Virus record (IMG/VR): IMGVR_UViG_3300025687_000326
Span: 1 to 23,939 of that record
DNA length: 23,939 nt
Source: a virus
Strand: one strand, 5' to 3'
Shown here: one piece after another, positions 1-8,672 of the stretch
Layout of the letters: each line of letters opens with the position of its first letter
Numbering within the stretch: the stretch's first letter is position 1
Position numbers and translations under genes: made by a program
The notes under the pieces: generated by a model
Databases searched by the model: none
Seen by the model: the letters and a program-made list of their open reading frames with translations, nothing else
Told to the model about the DNA's origin: nothing

Positions 1-353
1 CAAACGCTCGTCATATACTTGTAGAGTTGGAATCCAGTCTTGGTAGCAAGCAGGTTGTCGAACTGAACCTCTAGCTCGTCCTGCTGCACACGACCAGGGT
101 AGAAGACCTTGTCGTTGACACGATCCACAGCAATGTCCTGCATTGTGTAGCCGAAGCCACCAACTCTCTTAGCAGCCAGCGTCAATGGCTTGGAGAATAC
201 CGAGGGAGTCTCGACACCTTGTGGTGGGTAGAAGGTAACCTCCCACTGGTATGACCTTACTGAGTCTAGGTCCTGTGAGATTACAGGTAGTCCTTCGTTC
301 TCCGTGAGGTCACGGTTAAGGTTGTTAGCGTAATATGAGGAGCGGAATGCCAT
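1..353 (-). CDS. gp19: Tail tube protein gp19 (partial, C-terminus beyond left edge)
   Basis: The visible 117 codons start MAFRSSYYANNL and include the stretch YQWEVTFYPPQG (about residues 35-46) and the segment with KRVGGFGYTMQDIAVDRVND, a pattern I recognise from T4-type tail tube proteins. These stack as hexameric rings to form the inner tube of the contractile tail, inside the gp18 sheath. The gene lies directly after the sheath gene, the 18-19 order of T4. The gap to the gp18 stop is only 6 bases, and I see no good Shine-Dalgarno sequence before the ATG at 353, so its translation probably depends on coupling to gp18. The rest of the gene lies outside the window; cyanophage and T4 homologues are about 160-210 aa. 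Family assignment is from memory of conserved sequence plus gene order. Confidence 0.88.
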   Translation of the reverse strand, partial: MAFRSSYYANNLNRDLTENEGLPVISQDLDSVRSYQWEVTFYPPQGVETPSVFSKPLTLAAKRVGGFGYTMQDIAVDRVNDKVFYPGRVQQDELEVQFDNLLATKTGFQLYKYMTSV

Positions 354-359
354 GGCTTA

Positions 360-2489
360 TCAGAGGGTTGCGGATTGGTTGGTGAGGTTCAACTCGAAGA
401 CGATGATCTCAGCAGTCTTCGTAGGTTTGATTAGAACTTTACACCATAGTTCGTTGCGGTCAACGCGGACGGGAGTGTTAGTTGTCTCGTCACAGATGAC
501 CTTGAACTCAGTGATACCACGACGGCGTCGGATATCGTCAACGAGAGGCTCGACCACGTTGGTGATCTTCTCCCAGGTTACACTGTCGTTAGGCTCGAAG
601 GCAAACTGACGAGTGCTAGCCAGCAAAGTCTTGCGTAGGACGATCATCATGCGACGAACGTTAACTCTATCAAGAGCAGTTGGCGTGCGCTGTGCGGTGC
701 GCTGACCGAAGATGGTAATGCCTTGCTGTGGGAAGTTAACGACTGGGTTAACAACGTTTCCACCAGAGTAGAGAGCATCACGGTCACCTTGGTTAAGTCG
801 AACCTCAACATCAGAAGGCTTGGTGAGGCGACCACGGTTGAATCCTGCTGGAGCGAACCAGGGATCGGCTACCTCATCAGTGACACACATCTGACGTATT
901 GCAAAGATAGAAGGGTCATACCAGCGATCAGATCCATCGAAGGGTGAGAAGGTCTTGACCCAGGGCCAGTAGACAGCAGCGTAGGAGGAGCTAATGGCCC
1001 CAGTTCGATCACCACCTAGTCCATTAGTCCACTCGATAGCCTCTTGAGCACCACCGATGGCATAGGGAGGAGCGACTACTGCTAGGAAGTTCTGAGTGCT
1101 TTCGGCCAAGGTGACCAGTGCATTCTGAACAGAGGGGATAGTGATGCCAGGAACAGCAGCCATTGAGATGTTAAGAAGGTCATCATCAAGAGCTTGCATA
1201 CCAGTCTTAGGCTCAAGTGCCTCGCCTATGAGAGCATCAGCAACCTCACTCTCTACAGTTGGGATACCACTGTCACCACCAGCGAGTCCGTAGGTTCCAG
1301 TAAGAACTTTACAGAAGCGAGGGCTAGCTCCGACAGGGCTGGAGGCAGGAGAGGCTCCAGGAGCAGCACCACCGCCGTAGGATCCGTCCCATCCCACAGT
1401 ATAGACAGCCTCGGCAGGACCCACACCGTAAGCAGTGACGGGAGCACCTAGGAGTGAGAGCTTATCAGCAAACTGAGTGAGAGGAACAGCATCGAAGTCT
1501 TCACCAGATGCGATGAGGCGACCTTGGATATACTCAGAGGTTGCATCGACACGACCAGTGTTGATCACATCCTCAATGAAGGAAGCGCCATCGACAAGAC
1601 CAACCTTGTAGGACTCGGAGATAGCTCCTTCATCCTCGACACCTAGGAAAGCAAGCTCGCTTCCTAAACGCTGAACAACAGCAGCAGTGCCTGAGAAGCC
1701 ACCAGCAGCGGTAATCCCTCGGTTGTAACCAGCACCAGGATAAAGGGACTCGACCTCGTAGCAAACACTAGAGTTAGTGTTATCGGCAAGGAGAGTGGTT
1801 CCACGAACCTGGACCACAGATGAGAGTGATCCAGTAGGGTTACCTGCAATATCTAGTGCCTTGAGGACATTTACTGGAGTGGACCCGTCAACCTCGAAGG
1901 CTGATAGGAATAGCTGGCAGGAGGATCCAGCAAAGCCACCACCAATATAAGCAACACTTTCGTCAGCAGTGTCGAAGTCTGCGAAGAGCTTGGCACCATC
2001 GAAAGGACCACCTATAGCCTGACGAACGGCTCTTCCTTGAGTGTTCACGCTAGGTGTAGAGGCTGGAATGGTGTAGGTCTTAGGTGTGTTGAACTGGGCA
2101 ATACCGTTCTCGTCAAAGACCTGAGCCTTAAGAACCAGACCAGCGGACGTTCCAAAGCCAGAAGCGGTAAGCTCGGCAGCGGGACAGGCACCTAGGGGAA
2201 CAAGAGCCTTTGCCTCAGTTGCATCGTCAGAAGCAGCACGGATGAAATAAAGGCTGTTGGTTGCCTCTAATATTTCAAGCGCACCCTCTAGACCTTGTCC
2301 GTAGATTGTCTCGGAAGGGCGACCAAAGACCTGAGTAAGGCGCTCGGCTGCCGTTATGAGAGTAGCATCGTTGACGGGACCACGGTTGGCAAAACCAACA
2401 AGACCCACCACACTAGGGTTGATTGATACGGGGTAGTCAGAATTGTCCTTCTCGACAACGTAGACTCCGGGGCTTACAAAGTTTGCCAT
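360..2489 (-). CDS. gp18: Contractile tail sheath protein gp18
   Basis: This 709-aa protein begins MANFVSPGVYVVEKDNSDYP and continues with VGLVGFANRGPVND, the typical N-terminus of T4-type sheath proteins (T4 gp18 is 659 aa). The C-terminal part is also typical: an arginine-rich stretch VDDIRRRRGITEFKVICDET near residues 650-670, followed by KVLIKPTKTAEIIVFELNLT. Both ends form the conserved inner core that interlocks with neighbouring subunits. The middle third (roughly residues 90-400), rich in Gly, Ala and Ser, corresponds to the variable, outward-facing part. The sheath surrounds the gp19 tube and contracts on infection. The start at 2489 is supported by GAGG six bases upstream. The upstream small gene ends at 2498, its stop overlapping this ribosome-binding site, and gp19 follows after 6 bases. 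Confidence 0.93.
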   Translation of the reverse strand: MANFVSPGVYVVEKDNSDYPVSINPSVVGLVGFANRGPVNDATLITAAERLTQVFGRPSETIYGQGLEGALEILEATNSLYFIRAASDDATEAKALVPLGACPAAELTASGFGTSAGLVLKAQVFDENGIAQFNTPKTYTIPASTPSVNTQGRAVRQAIGGPFDGAKLFADFDTADESVAYIGGGFAGSSCQLFLSAFEVDGSTPVNVLKALDIAGNPTGSLSSVVQVRGTTLLADNTNSSVCYEVESLYPGAGYNRGITAAGGFSGTAAVVQRLGSELAFLGVEDEGAISESYKVGLVDGASFIEDVINTGRVDATSEYIQGRLIASGEDFDAVPLTQFADKLSLLGAPVTAYGVGPAEAVYTVGWDGSYGGGAAPGASPASSPVGASPRFCKVLTGTYGLAGGDSGIPTVESEVADALIGEALEPKTGMQALDDDLLNISMAAVPGITIPSVQNALVTLAESTQNFLAVVAPPYAIGGAQEAIEWTNGLGGDRTGAISSSYAAVYWPWVKTFSPFDGSDRWYDPSIFAIRQMCVTDEVADPWFAPAGFNRGRLTKPSDVEVRLNQGDRDALYSGGNVVNPVVNFPQQGITIFGQRTAQRTPTALDRVNVRRMMIVLRKTLLASTRQFAFEPNDSVTWEKITNVVEPLVDDIRRRRGITEFKVICDETTNTPVRVDRNELWCKVLIKPTKTAEIIVFELNLTNQSATL

Positions 2490-2497
2490 TGTTATCC

Positions 2498-2675
2498 TCA
2501 GATGTTTCTAATTCGCAGAATCCTTCTGCGTGCCATAAGGGCACACTGTGGGGTAATTGCGGTGGCAGGAACTACAATAGTCTTTTTAGGACCTAGCCAC
2601 ACGCGCTGAGTGCCTGTAGGGTAGGCAACGTTGATCTCGAAAGCCTGTAGGCTGTCGTTAGTAATAGACTTCATA
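2498..2675 (-). pseudogene. Small virion-type protein of 58 aa, reading frame broken by one extra base
   Basis: From the ATG at 2675, which has a good ribosome-binding site (GGAGA, 6 bases upstream), the frame reads MKSITNDSLQAF and then runs into nonsense, stopping after 28 codons. If one T is removed from the run of four T (plus-strand AAAA at 2640-2643), the frame continues as FEINVAYPTGTQRVWLG, then KKTIVVPATAITP and ends ALMARRRILRIRNI at 2498, exactly one ribosome-binding-site distance before gp18. The restored 58-aa product looks like the small beta-rich proteins often encoded beside tail genes in large T4-like phages. Function is unknown. The break may be a sequencing or assembly indel, a true mutation, or +1 recoding (UUU followed by the slow codon CGA, with tRNA-Phe able to re-pair on UUC). 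An indel seems most likely. The length (178 bases) is not a multiple of three, which shows the frame problem directly. Confidence 0.6.
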
Positions 2676-2690
2676 GCGTTCTCCTACATC

Positions 2691-2710
2691 TATCTAGGTG
2701 GTCTAGATAG
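2691..2710 (-). promoter_or_regulatory. Perfect hairpin between the 1358-aa gene and the small gene
   Basis: Two perfectly complementary 8-base arms (CTATCTAG and CTAGATAG) are separated by a 4-base loop, in the 52-base gap after the stop of the 1358-aa gene. On the transcribed strand it is not followed by a T-run, so it is a poor intrinsic terminator. It could be an RNA-processing or stability element, or part of a weak attenuator, placed between the giant genes and the tail genes. Just upstream on the same strand is an AT-rich stretch, ATAAAATATATT, faintly like a T4-type late promoter (TATAAATA) but not a match. Confidence 0.45.
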
Positions 2711-2727
2711 GCTTTAGGGAATATATT

Positions 2728-5700
2728 TTATGCTGGGGAGGGTGACCCTGGTGCGCTGTAATCAGGGTCATCTATGACATCTCGGACTACACTGTTAGTC
2801 TGTGGGTTCCACCACTTGTTGTCATTTGTGGTAACCCCGGCGGCGATTGGCGCTGCAATAGACCAAGCCTCAGTGGTGCCAGACTCCTGACTGAACCTGT
2901 TGGCTACTATCTGAATACCAGAGATAGTGTAGCCTGCTGATGGGTAGGCACCTACCCTTATGGCGGGACCTGTGCCACCACGGAACCAGTTACCAGACAC
3001 TGTAACGTCCTGCACATTACCTTGTGCAGGACGTATGCGGACGCAGTTCTTTACCTTGGATCCGTTGGCGTCGTAAGGAGTGTTGAAGTAGTTCCACTCA
3101 ATGCTAATATCACTACCCTCATTGACGACAACACCGTAGTAATCTCCATCACCTACGGTAGCAATGTCATCGAAGTAGTTAGCTTCAACCAAAGAGCCAT
3201 GCCCACCAATATTGAGCCCATTGCCCTTGATGCCATAGATGGTGCAGCCTCTAACGATTACACTATCAGCATTGATGGCAGCCTTGGTAGAGCCTGTAAG
3301 GTTACAATTCTCTACCCTAAGACCTGAGAATCCACCACCTTCAATGCAATGGTTCTCGTTGCGTGCGTCAATGTTACCACCGTATAGGTGAACATCGTTA
3401 GCTCGGATATGGACCGTGCCATTGACACGGAAGTTAGAATAGTATCCAGGCTGGTCGATAACGTTTCTAAGAAGGTGAGTTCCAGAAGCCTGGAGAGTGT
3501 TTGGTCCAGGAATACTACCCATGGGTGGTAGACCTGAGTCAGCAGCGGTAACTCCTGAGGTAAAGACAGCCTGTAAGCTATCGAAGGACTGGCGCATGAA
3601 GGGAGAAGCTAGCTCGCCCATCGTTCTTCCACCTCTAACCACAGGACGGCTAGCGTTCTGGTGGCCGTAGGCTAGTGCTACGTCGTTACCATAGTCTGCT
3701 TCGGCATCACCGAACAGCATCATGGAAAGTGTCTCGGCTGCTGCCCAACGAGTATCACCTCGCTCTGCCTCTAGTGCAGACTCCTGGTCGAAGCCTTCAT
3801 ACTCAGTCAGAGTCTCACCCTCCATGGATCCTGCGTAGGTGCTGGTCGTGTTATCAACAGTCCATCCAATAGCATCACCACTAACACTGCGAACACCACT
3901 AGCGCTTACACCAGCGATAGTGGTGCCAGAGAAGCTACGGTCATCAGCAGTGTCGATCAGGTAGACCCTACTGTCTAGCAGTGTGCCAGAGGCAGCAGGA
4001 AGGTAGCTTCCTGAGAGCCCTTGGAAGCGCTTGAGAAGGACGCCAGCGGATCGTGCGACAACAGGGTTGGGTCGGGCTCCAGCGGCAGCAGCGGACTCGT
4101 AGGAGCCCACCATGTCAATGCACTGCTGAACCATAGGGTTGAGTAGAAGATCCTTGTCAGCATCAGAGGAGTGTAATAGGAGTGCAGCTTCATGGAATAC
4201 AATGGCTGCGTCCGTAGAGTTTCTAGGCATCTGGCGTGGGCGAGGCTTGCGTCGTGCCTGAGCGCTGACATCAGAGTCTCCGTAATACCACACATCATCT
4301 AGCCTGTAGCTGTAGGTCTCCACCCTAGTGCTGTTGGGGGACAGGAACATGTCACCAGAAGAATCAATGCTAGAAGCGAAGGTGCTAGTGCTAACATCAC
4401 TAGTATTCAATTGTAAGTTAACCGCACCTGCGTATGGAGCAGGGCGGAAGTCGCCTCGATGTGGGATAGCAGACACTACAGTTAGTATACCCATGTCACT
4501 GACACCACTAACTCCAGAGACAGTGCTGATCACAGAGCTACCTCCAGATAGTGTTAGAGGCCAAGTGGCTGCTGCGCTTCCATCGTAGTTGTCTCCACGT
4601 GGGTCGAAAGGCTGTGCCTGTCCAACCTCTAAGTCTACCACGTCAGCGTCAGCGTTGGAGCCTGTGATAATAGCAGGACCTAGGACCCAAGGACTACCGT
4701 CAACGAATACACCTACAGTGCCAGTGTTACTTAGATCCCAGCTAATACCAGAGCGACTATCAGTAACACTGCTACCTTCCCATCCAGTAGAACCTGATAC
4801 AACGTGGGTAAGGATTTCAGTGTTACGAGACTTAATGGGAGATGTAGCACGGACAACGTAGCGATAGGTCCCATCACCAGGGACAGCAATACGTGCTGAT
4901 AGATCAGAAGTGGTGGCTACTAGTTTGTAATCACCCTTGAAGGATCCGTAGACTAGGTCGTTGTCAGGGTGAGTAGCTCCCTCATAAGAGGACACTACGC
5001 TAACTTGATAAACCTCGTAGTCTCTGTCCAGTTCGTCAGTCCATGTAAGAGTTACACCTGAGCCATCGTCAGCAGACTGTAGGTTCTGCACGCCACTCAC
5101 GCTGTTGCTCATGAGCTTGAATGCCATGGGCATACCAGACAGCGATGCGATACGATAAGGAGCATAGAAGTTAATGTTCTTAGTGAACCACTGCATCATA
5201 GACGTGTGGTCATACTCCCCTGTCATCCAAAGCCACTGCATAGCCTCAGAGGTTAGAAGGTTATGTTCATCAGACCAGCAGGAGCCTAGTCCGTTGGGGC
5301 TGGAGATGTGGCCGAAGCGAGAGTTGCTCACGCCCCAAGGATCTGTGATAGCTACTCCGTTCTGTGGAACGTGAAGGAACTGCTCGATGTCTGTTGGTAG
5401 CTCCATGCCTAGGAGCTTGGCGAACCATAGCTTGATTGCCATGCCTGCCTGACGATACTCCTTGTCAGCATACATGGGAATGAATGCTCTACCAGTAGGG
5501 CCTACGTTGTCGGTTGTAATACCTGACACCCAGTTATAAGTGTCACCTGATGGAGTAAGATTGCTACCTTGGTTGAAGCGTCCGTAAGATATAACGGATG
5601 GGTAAGATGCTCTCATAGTCTGTGCGACTGAGGCCATCTTCCATAGTCCCTCGAATGCAGGAGTATAGGTTCCAACAGGAGCAGAGGTAGCATCCATTAC

Positions 5701-6804
5701 GGCAGCAAAGAAGAACAACTTCATAGCTGCTAGGTGTCTCTTGACAGATGCCTTGGCTACACCGTGAGCCATATGTCTCTTAGCGTTGATACCCTCACAC
5801 CAATCACCTGAACCATACTGTGCATTGTAGCAGGCATACTTGAACACCTTCCACATCATCTGGTAATCCGAGATGCTATAGGCTGATGAAGTATCGTGAG
5901 TCTGCCACTGTCTAATAGCAGTGTTGTATAGAATGTTAGCCAGTTGCTCAAAGGTGAAGGAATCTTTATCAAAAGTCCTTACTGCCTTGGTCAAGTAGTT
6001 GATTATAAAAGTGGTAGAGGGAGTGCTTCTTGTGATAGAATAGCTGGAGCAGTCCACTCCGCTAACGACCTCTCCATCGCACTCCACTTCGTAAGGTTCT
6101 GTTACATAGATAGTGGGGACTGTCGTGGCGTTGAAGGCTAGCTCGGCACTGTAAGGCAGTGCACTAAGGCCCTCAGTAACCTTGGTCTTGAAGTTAGACC
6201 AGACATCAGCATCATAAGACCCAGTGCCTTGGCCGAAGGGCAGGGCACGATAGCCAGGGTGAGTGGCACAGTGGACAGTAAACCCATCTGATCCAGCAGG
6301 GTTAGCCAAAGTTCCTCCATAGGTTCCTATGCCTACCACTAGAGTATCACCATCAGACAGTGTAACTACGATAGAATCTGTAGCACGATCTTCGGTGTAA
6401 GTATCGGTAGGATCAATAAGCTCTCCATCACCAGAACTGTTGAGTGAGTTACCATAAGTATCACCTTCGTAACCACTGGAATCGACAGTGCTAGTAGCTA
6501 GCACACCAGAGGTGTAGTCCCATCCATTAGGGATAGTAAAGTTGTCGTTGGTGAATGGTAAACTGCCGAAGGGACGAGAGATAATCTTATACATAAGCAT
6601 CTCTCCCCTTGCAGCAGCTTCATTCAACCTGTCTCCTAAAACATCAGGATCAAAGCTAAGTGTGTATCGTCCAGGGGTAACCCAACCCCCTTGTGACACA
6701 TCACCACTGATCCCTGGCTTGAACATACTGACACCAGGGTCAGCAGCCTCGATCTTTACACCGAGTCCATTTAGCTTAGATACTTGATGATATAGGATAT
6801 TCAT
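2728..6804 (-). CDS. Large multidomain virion protein of 1358 aa with C-terminal beta-helix
   Basis: I do not recognise a named gene. Domains by eye: residues 1-270 unassigned, beta-rich; about 280-560 helical, rich in Trp, Met and Phe; about 568-668 fibronectin-III-like (GVTLTWTDELDRDYEVYQVS and later GTYRYVVRATSP); about 684-782 a W module (GISWDLSN, GVFVDGSPWVLGP, then GGSSVISTVS and GILTVVSA); about 784-1050 a helical FRP module starting GDFRPAPYAG, with DLLLNPMVQQCIDMVGSY and VLLKRFQGL; about 1102-1330 a right-handed beta-helix with repeated short turns such as VIVRGCTIYGIKGNGLNIG. The W, FRP and beta-helix series also ends the neighbouring 4410-aa protein. I infer a fibre, appendage or receptor-binding/glycan-active virion protein. 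No signal peptide or membrane segment is evident. The start at 6804 follows the stop of the giant gene after 2 bases, with AGGA six bases upstream, so it is probably co-translated. It sits where T4 has terminase genes. Confidence 0.85.
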   Translation of the reverse strand: MNILYHQVSKLNGLGVKIEAADPGVSMFKPGISGDVSQGGWVTPGRYTLSFDPDVLGDRLNEAAARGEMLMYKIISRPFGSLPFTNDNFTIPNGWDYTSGVLATSTVDSSGYEGDTYGNSLNSSGDGELIDPTDTYTEDRATDSIVVTLSDGDTLVVGIGTYGGTLANPAGSDGFTVHCATHPGYRALPFGQGTGSYDADVWSNFKTKVTEGLSALPYSAELAFNATTVPTIYVTEPYEVECDGEVVSGVDCSSYSITRSTPSTTFIINYLTKAVRTFDKDSFTFEQLANILYNTAIRQWQTHDTSSAYSISDYQMMWKVFKYACYNAQYGSGDWCEGINAKRHMAHGVAKASVKRHLAAMKLFFFAAVMDATSAPVGTYTPAFEGLWKMASVAQTMRASYPSVISYGRFNQGSNLTPSGDTYNWVSGITTDNVGPTGRAFIPMYADKEYRQAGMAIKLWFAKLLGMELPTDIEQFLHVPQNGVAITDPWGVSNSRFGHISSPNGLGSCWSDEHNLLTSEAMQWLWMTGEYDHTSMMQWFTKNINFYAPYRIASLSGMPMAFKLMSNSVSGVQNLQSADDGSGVTLTWTDELDRDYEVYQVSVVSSYEGATHPDNDLVYGSFKGDYKLVATTSDLSARIAVPGDGTYRYVVRATSPIKSRNTEILTHVVSGSTGWEGSSVTDSRSGISWDLSNTGTVGVFVDGSPWVLGPAIITGSNADADVVDLEVGQAQPFDPRGDNYDGSAAATWPLTLSGGSSVISTVSGVSGVSDMGILTVVSAIPHRGDFRPAPYAGAVNLQLNTSDVSTSTFASSIDSSGDMFLSPNSTRVETYSYRLDDVWYYGDSDVSAQARRKPRPRQMPRNSTDAAIVFHEAALLLHSSDADKDLLLNPMVQQCIDMVGSYESAAAAGARPNPVVARSAGVLLKRFQGLSGSYLPAASGTLLDSRVYLIDTADDRSFSGTTIAGVSASGVRSVSGDAIGWTVDNTTSTYAGSMEGETLTEYEGFDQESALEAERGDTRWAAAETLSMMLFGDAEADYGNDVALAYGHQNASRPVVRGGRTMGELASPFMRQSFDSLQAVFTSGVTAADSGLPPMGSIPGPNTLQASGTHLLRNVIDQPGYYSNFRVNGTVHIRANDVHLYGGNIDARNENHCIEGGGFSGLRVENCNLTGSTKAAINADSVIVRGCTIYGIKGNGLNIGGHGSLVEANYFDDIATVGDGDYYGVVVNEGSDISIEWNYFNTPYDANGSKVKNCVRIRPAQGNVQDVTVSGNWFRGGTGPAIRVGAYPSAGYTISGIQIVANRFSQESGTTEAWSIAAPIAAGVTTNDNKWWNPQTNSVVRDVIDDPDYSAPGSPSPA

Positions 6805-6806
6805 AA

Positions 6807-8672
6807 TCAGTCCTCACACTGGCAGCGATCACGGCTGGTGTATGGCTTTCTTAAATAGGCAGGGAACACGTTGGTTCCAGTAACTCCACTAGTCCTGTCG
6901 GGGTGGTAGAAGGTGTCTTGGTAGATAGTGTAGTCATCCTCATCCCCCTTCTGCTCCCTGTTCAGAACATTGATAACGCTGACGTTGTTACCTACAACAG
7001 GGTTACCTGCGATGAAATCCTCGATAGAGAAGGCAGGGTTAATAGTCCCATACACATTAGTGCCATCGTTCATCCTGATGTTCTGACATGTCTGACCAGT
7101 CTCAATGTCGATGAACTTGTTGTTGCCGTCAGTGAAGATCTGCTTGGAGTCGAAGTTGTCCTCGCAGGCATCCATCCCAGTCCAGCCGTTGGCGTCAGTG
7201 TAGCCTGCTGCTCTAAGCTCATCACAGGAGGAGAGAACAGAGGTGGACTGGGCCGTGCTAATGGCCTGAGGATCAATGTCTAGCACAACCTCATGAGGAA
7301 TGGATAGGTTCTGATCTGAATGTAGCTGCCACATTGCACTCTTGTTAGCGTTGCCAAACGTGCAGGATGAGAAGTGCCACTCAGTAGGACCATCATTGTA
7401 GAGGGTTCCCCAGTTGACGTTATAGCCAACGTTTTGGGTGCATCTAGTTACGTTATAGTATCTGGTATCATACTGCTCGTATCCAGGGGAACCAGCAGGG
7501 TCGTTACCACCACCAGGGTAGAGAGGCGTGCTAGGATCAGGGCATCCATTGATAGACCATAGACCATCTCTGATCTGATACTTACCGTTGTGAACGCTGT
7601 GGTAGCTAGAGCCTGCTCCCATGAAGTTACATCTATCAAAGATGATTTTCTTCATCTTAGCAGTAATGCCGTTGACCTGTAGGTTCTTGTCCTGCATACG
7701 CTCTAGAATTGTAGCTGAGGTAGAGACAGGAGGTGCAGGGTATCCGTCCACAGTCATGGCAGATAGATGAGTTTCGTCATCGTGCCATAGTGGTGAGTAT
7801 CTAGCAGCAGTGTTGAGAACCCAGCGGTAGTTCCAAGCTGGATCGTTCTTGGGGTTCCATAGTGATGGGTTAATTGCGAAGGTGCATTTAGTTAGCCTGA
7901 ACTCTTCGAACTGAGTGCTCACAATCTGATAGCTATCGCAGTGAACCTCATCACCCTCGGGCCATGACCACCCATAAGCAAACTGACCACACTGAGTGTA
8001 GTGCAAGGGCTTGCAGTTCTCTACATCGTATCCGTTGTAAGTGCTCTGCTCTGAGCAGTCGAACAGCCAGGGACTATCCGTAGGGTTGCACGATGCCATA
8101 CCACGGACGTGAGAGCTATCTCCCCACCAGCATTCCTCGAAGTGGTAAGGCTCTTGACCTGCACCATACGTTCCTACTGGCATCATGTTGACAGCGTCAG
8201 CGGTATACCAGTCGAAGTTCACGCGCTTTAGAGTCCTGACAGGTGCGCTAATGATCTTAGATGCAGTTCCACGGAAGCTACTCCATAGGATGTGAAGGTT
8301 GTCAATACTGTCAGAGCTTGCAGCCTGAGCCTTGGATATCGTATACTTACACCCACCGTTCTGAGTGGACTTCCCAAGATCAGCAGTCTTTACAGTGCCG
8401 CCGTTGTCTGAGTAGCGCTGGAAGAAGTGAGTCTGACCGATGAACAGACAGTCCACGAAGGACAGGTCGTAGTTCATATCGTTGTCGATCTGAATCAGTC
8501 TGTTGTTCTGGTAGCTGTCAACTGATGAGAAGACAACAGCACTAACAATCATACCCTCGGGTGGAACCTCAATACAGTCTGTGTAACCTGCACAGTCACC
8601 TTGTCTTGCGAAGGTAAAGCAGGCATCACCTGTAGTGGGGACAGAGCTTACGGTCATGTCTCCGAGTGAGGT
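6807..8672 (-). other. Domain: cysteine-rich right-handed beta-helix, C-terminus of giant protein
   Basis: Residues about 3790-4410 show the alternating short-strand pattern of parallel beta-helices, with lines such as LSFVDCLFIGQTHFFQRY, VNFDWYTADAVNMM, YHFEECWWGD, FRLTKCTFAINPS and WHFSSCTFGNAN. I count 21 cysteines, often in the form x-x-C-x-F at the end of a strand, which in such folds can stack as an internal ladder. The protein ends RCQCED. Beta-helices are usual in phage receptor-binding and depolymerase proteins; which of these applies here is not visible. Confidence 0.6.

Noticed and set aside
2718-2732. ATAAAATATATT as a late promoter for the small gene and gp18
   Set aside because: AT-rich but without a proper match to the late-promoter consensus; too weak to list as a promoter.
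6805-6806. Possibility that the 4410-aa and 1358-aa genes are one gene split by an error
   Set aside because: The giant protein ends after a complete beta-helix, a clear ribosome-binding site precedes the next ATG, and the second protein has its own full domain series, so two separate genes are more likely.
6903-7283. Plus-strand open frame of 126 codons inside the giant gene
   Set aside because: It lies wholly opposite the coding frame of the giant protein, has no ribosome-binding site or family pattern, and has the composition expected of an antisense shadow. The same applies to the other plus-strand frames, for example 13450-13824 and 15021-15407.
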